Source: Hymenobacter lapidiphilus
GTDB taxonomy: Bacteria; Bacteroidota; Bacteroidia; Cytophagales; Hymenobacteraceae
DNA length: 64,000 nt
Assembly (NCBI RefSeq): GCF_013377885.1
Contig: NZ_JABKAU010000017.1
Location: 1-64,000, forward strand
Direction: 5' to 3'
A program made the translations under genes and the position numbers. The notes beneath the pieces are model-generated. The model was not told the DNA's origin. It did not search any database and was given only the letters and a program-made list of their open reading frames with translations. Below are positions 63,105 through 64,000 of the stretch, in pieces. How positions within the stretch are numbered: position 1 is the first letter of the stretch; each line of letters opens with the position of its first letter.

Positions 63105-64000
63105 ATGCGTAACTTATGGTCAGTGGCAAGTGCCCGGCCGGCCTTGGTGGGCTTTGGCGGTGCACTGCTGTTGTTTGGGGTGTATCTGTTTAGCTCGCCT
63201 TACTACGCGCTGCCCTTCGATTCGCGGAGCTACTGGGAGTTTGCCCGCGACCTGGAGCGCAATGGTAGTTTCTCGATTTTTAACCTCACTACTCCACTAC
63301 GCGGCTACCTCTATCCGTTGCTCAATTATCCGCTTACGGTGCTGGAGCGAACCCTGCTGCCGGGGCAGCAGTTAGCGCTGGTAAAGGCCGAAGGCGCACT
63401 GGTAGCGGCGCTGCTGTTCGGGCTGGTAGCGCCGCGCTTCTGGCAAACGGCTACCGGCCAGCCCGTGCCGCTGGGGGGGCGGCTGGCTTTCGTCGGGCTG
63501 GGCTTCCTGTTCTGGCGCGGCCATTTCAATTTTCTGCTTTCCGATTTTCCGGCACTGCTTTTCCTGCTTAGCGGGGCTGTGCTGGTAGTGCGTGCCCAAT
63601 CGGGTGCGCGGTTGTTGCTGGGTGGAGCCGTGCTGGTGGGGGCCATCTATATTCGTCCGGTGTATGTGCTGGCGCTGCCCTGCATTCTGCTATGGTGGCA
63701 CCTGCGCCCGGCTTGGGGCCATGCTCGCCCGTCGTGCTGGGTGAGGTGGGGGGCGCTGGCTATTGGCGCTACGCTGGTGGCGACCCCGCAGCTGCTTATC
63801 AATCAGTATAATTTCAAGTCAAACAGCCCTTTTGTGCTGAGTCGCAATACGAAAGGCAGCCAGGATAACCTGTATCTGTGGCATCTGAACCAAGGCCTTG
63901 GTATTCAGAAGTTTGAAACCAACATCGGCTCTGCCTACCCCAAGCCCCAGGTTATTTACACCGATGCTACTGCCAAAGTGCTGCTGGCCGCGCATCCCTC
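63105..64000 (+). CDS. Polytopic membrane protein, GT-C/ArnT-like (cut by window edge)
   Basis: An open frame of about 298 codons runs off the window. It starts MRNLWSVASARPALVG, then a hydrophobic helix, then FDSRSYWEFARDLERNGSFS on the outer side, followed by at least six further hydrophobic segments (ALLFGLVAPRFW, LAFVGLGFLFWRG, ALLFLLSGAVLVV, ALAIGATLVATPQLLI). The pattern of a first helix, an acidic loop containing an Asp and many helices resembles dolichol-phosphate-type glycosyltransferases (GT39/GT-C), as does RPVYVLALPCILLWW. This is a resemblance, not a confident family call. Confidence 0.6.
   Translation, partial: MRNLWSVASARPALVGFGGALLLFGVYLFSSPYYALPFDSRSYWEFARDLERNGSFSIFNLTTPLRGYLYPLLNYPLTVLERTLLPGQQLALVKAEGALVAALLFGLVAPRFWQTATGQPVPLGGRLAFVGLGFLFWRGHFNFLLSDFPALLFLLSGAVLVVRAQSGARLLLGGAVLVGAIYIRPVYVLALPCILLWWHLRPAWGHARPSCWVRWGALAIGATLVATPQLLINQYNFKSNSPFVLSRNTKGSQDNLYLWHLNQGLGIQKFETNIGSAYPKPQVIYTDATAKVLLAAHP

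Overview
The window looks like chromosome of a GC-rich member of the Bacteroidota, most likely Cytophagales and Hymenobacter-like. The signs are SusC/SusD and GH97/GH144 enzymes, a secreted protein with a type IX secretion (PorSS) C-terminal sorting domain, KdsB (Gram-negative lipopolysaccharide), promoters of the Bacteroidetes TTG-N19-TAnnTTTG type, and few Shine-Dalgarno sites. The genus is an inference from overall style. No rRNA, CRISPR array, phage or IS transposase is visible.

Layout. 0.1-9.8 kb: PhzF-like isomerase, M48-type peptidase, MFS exporter fused to an ABM-like domain, ABC exporter, bestrophin-like channel and a large unknown exported beta-rich protein. 9.9-15.6 kb: tRNA-Glu, a GH15 enzyme convergent with an OtsA-OtsB fusion (a probable trehalose module), a DUF4260 membrane protein, a Crp/Fnr regulator and a second, almost identical tRNA-Glu. 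15.8-29.5 kb: housekeeping (GAPDH, lipid kinase, SUI1, GH97, KdsB, LysM/double-psi barrel protein, TIGR02757, DUF4136 lipoprotein, MutS2, RlmF and a small DUF4279-like gene). 29.6-46 kb: secreted phospholipase-D-like protein, MurB, DUF547 lipoprotein, sugar MFS, DUF1810, an AT-rich orphan membrane gene, THUMP methyltransferase, secreted GH13, four-helix copper-binding protein, RecQ, a LexA-like XRE-S24 regulator, pirin and GAF proteins. 46-49.5 kb: a truncated esterase, M2 dipeptidase lipoprotein and MtfA-SEC-C. 49.8-60.3 kb: a polysaccharide utilisation locus (SusC, SusD, GH144, GH3, sugar MFS) whose enzyme pair suggests beta-1,2-glucan as substrate. 60.4-64 kb: DEAD-box helicase, YihY/BrkB protein and the start of a polytopic membrane protein cut by the window edge.

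The most striking structure lies between the genes. At least 20 intergenic palindromic elements fall into families, called here A (GC-rich, ending in GTAGGGG/CCCCTAC), B (AGAGACGCAA type) and C (GTCATGCTGAGCG type, long form bounded by AAGCTGTTTA). They occur at gene ends, supply several stop codons, nest inside one another, and one abuts a truncated gene. A subset of family C is flanked by tandem 7-bp repeats whose sequence differs at each site although the 7-bp period is kept. No transposase of the REP-associated type is in the window, so any mobilising enzyme would have to be elsewhere in the genome.
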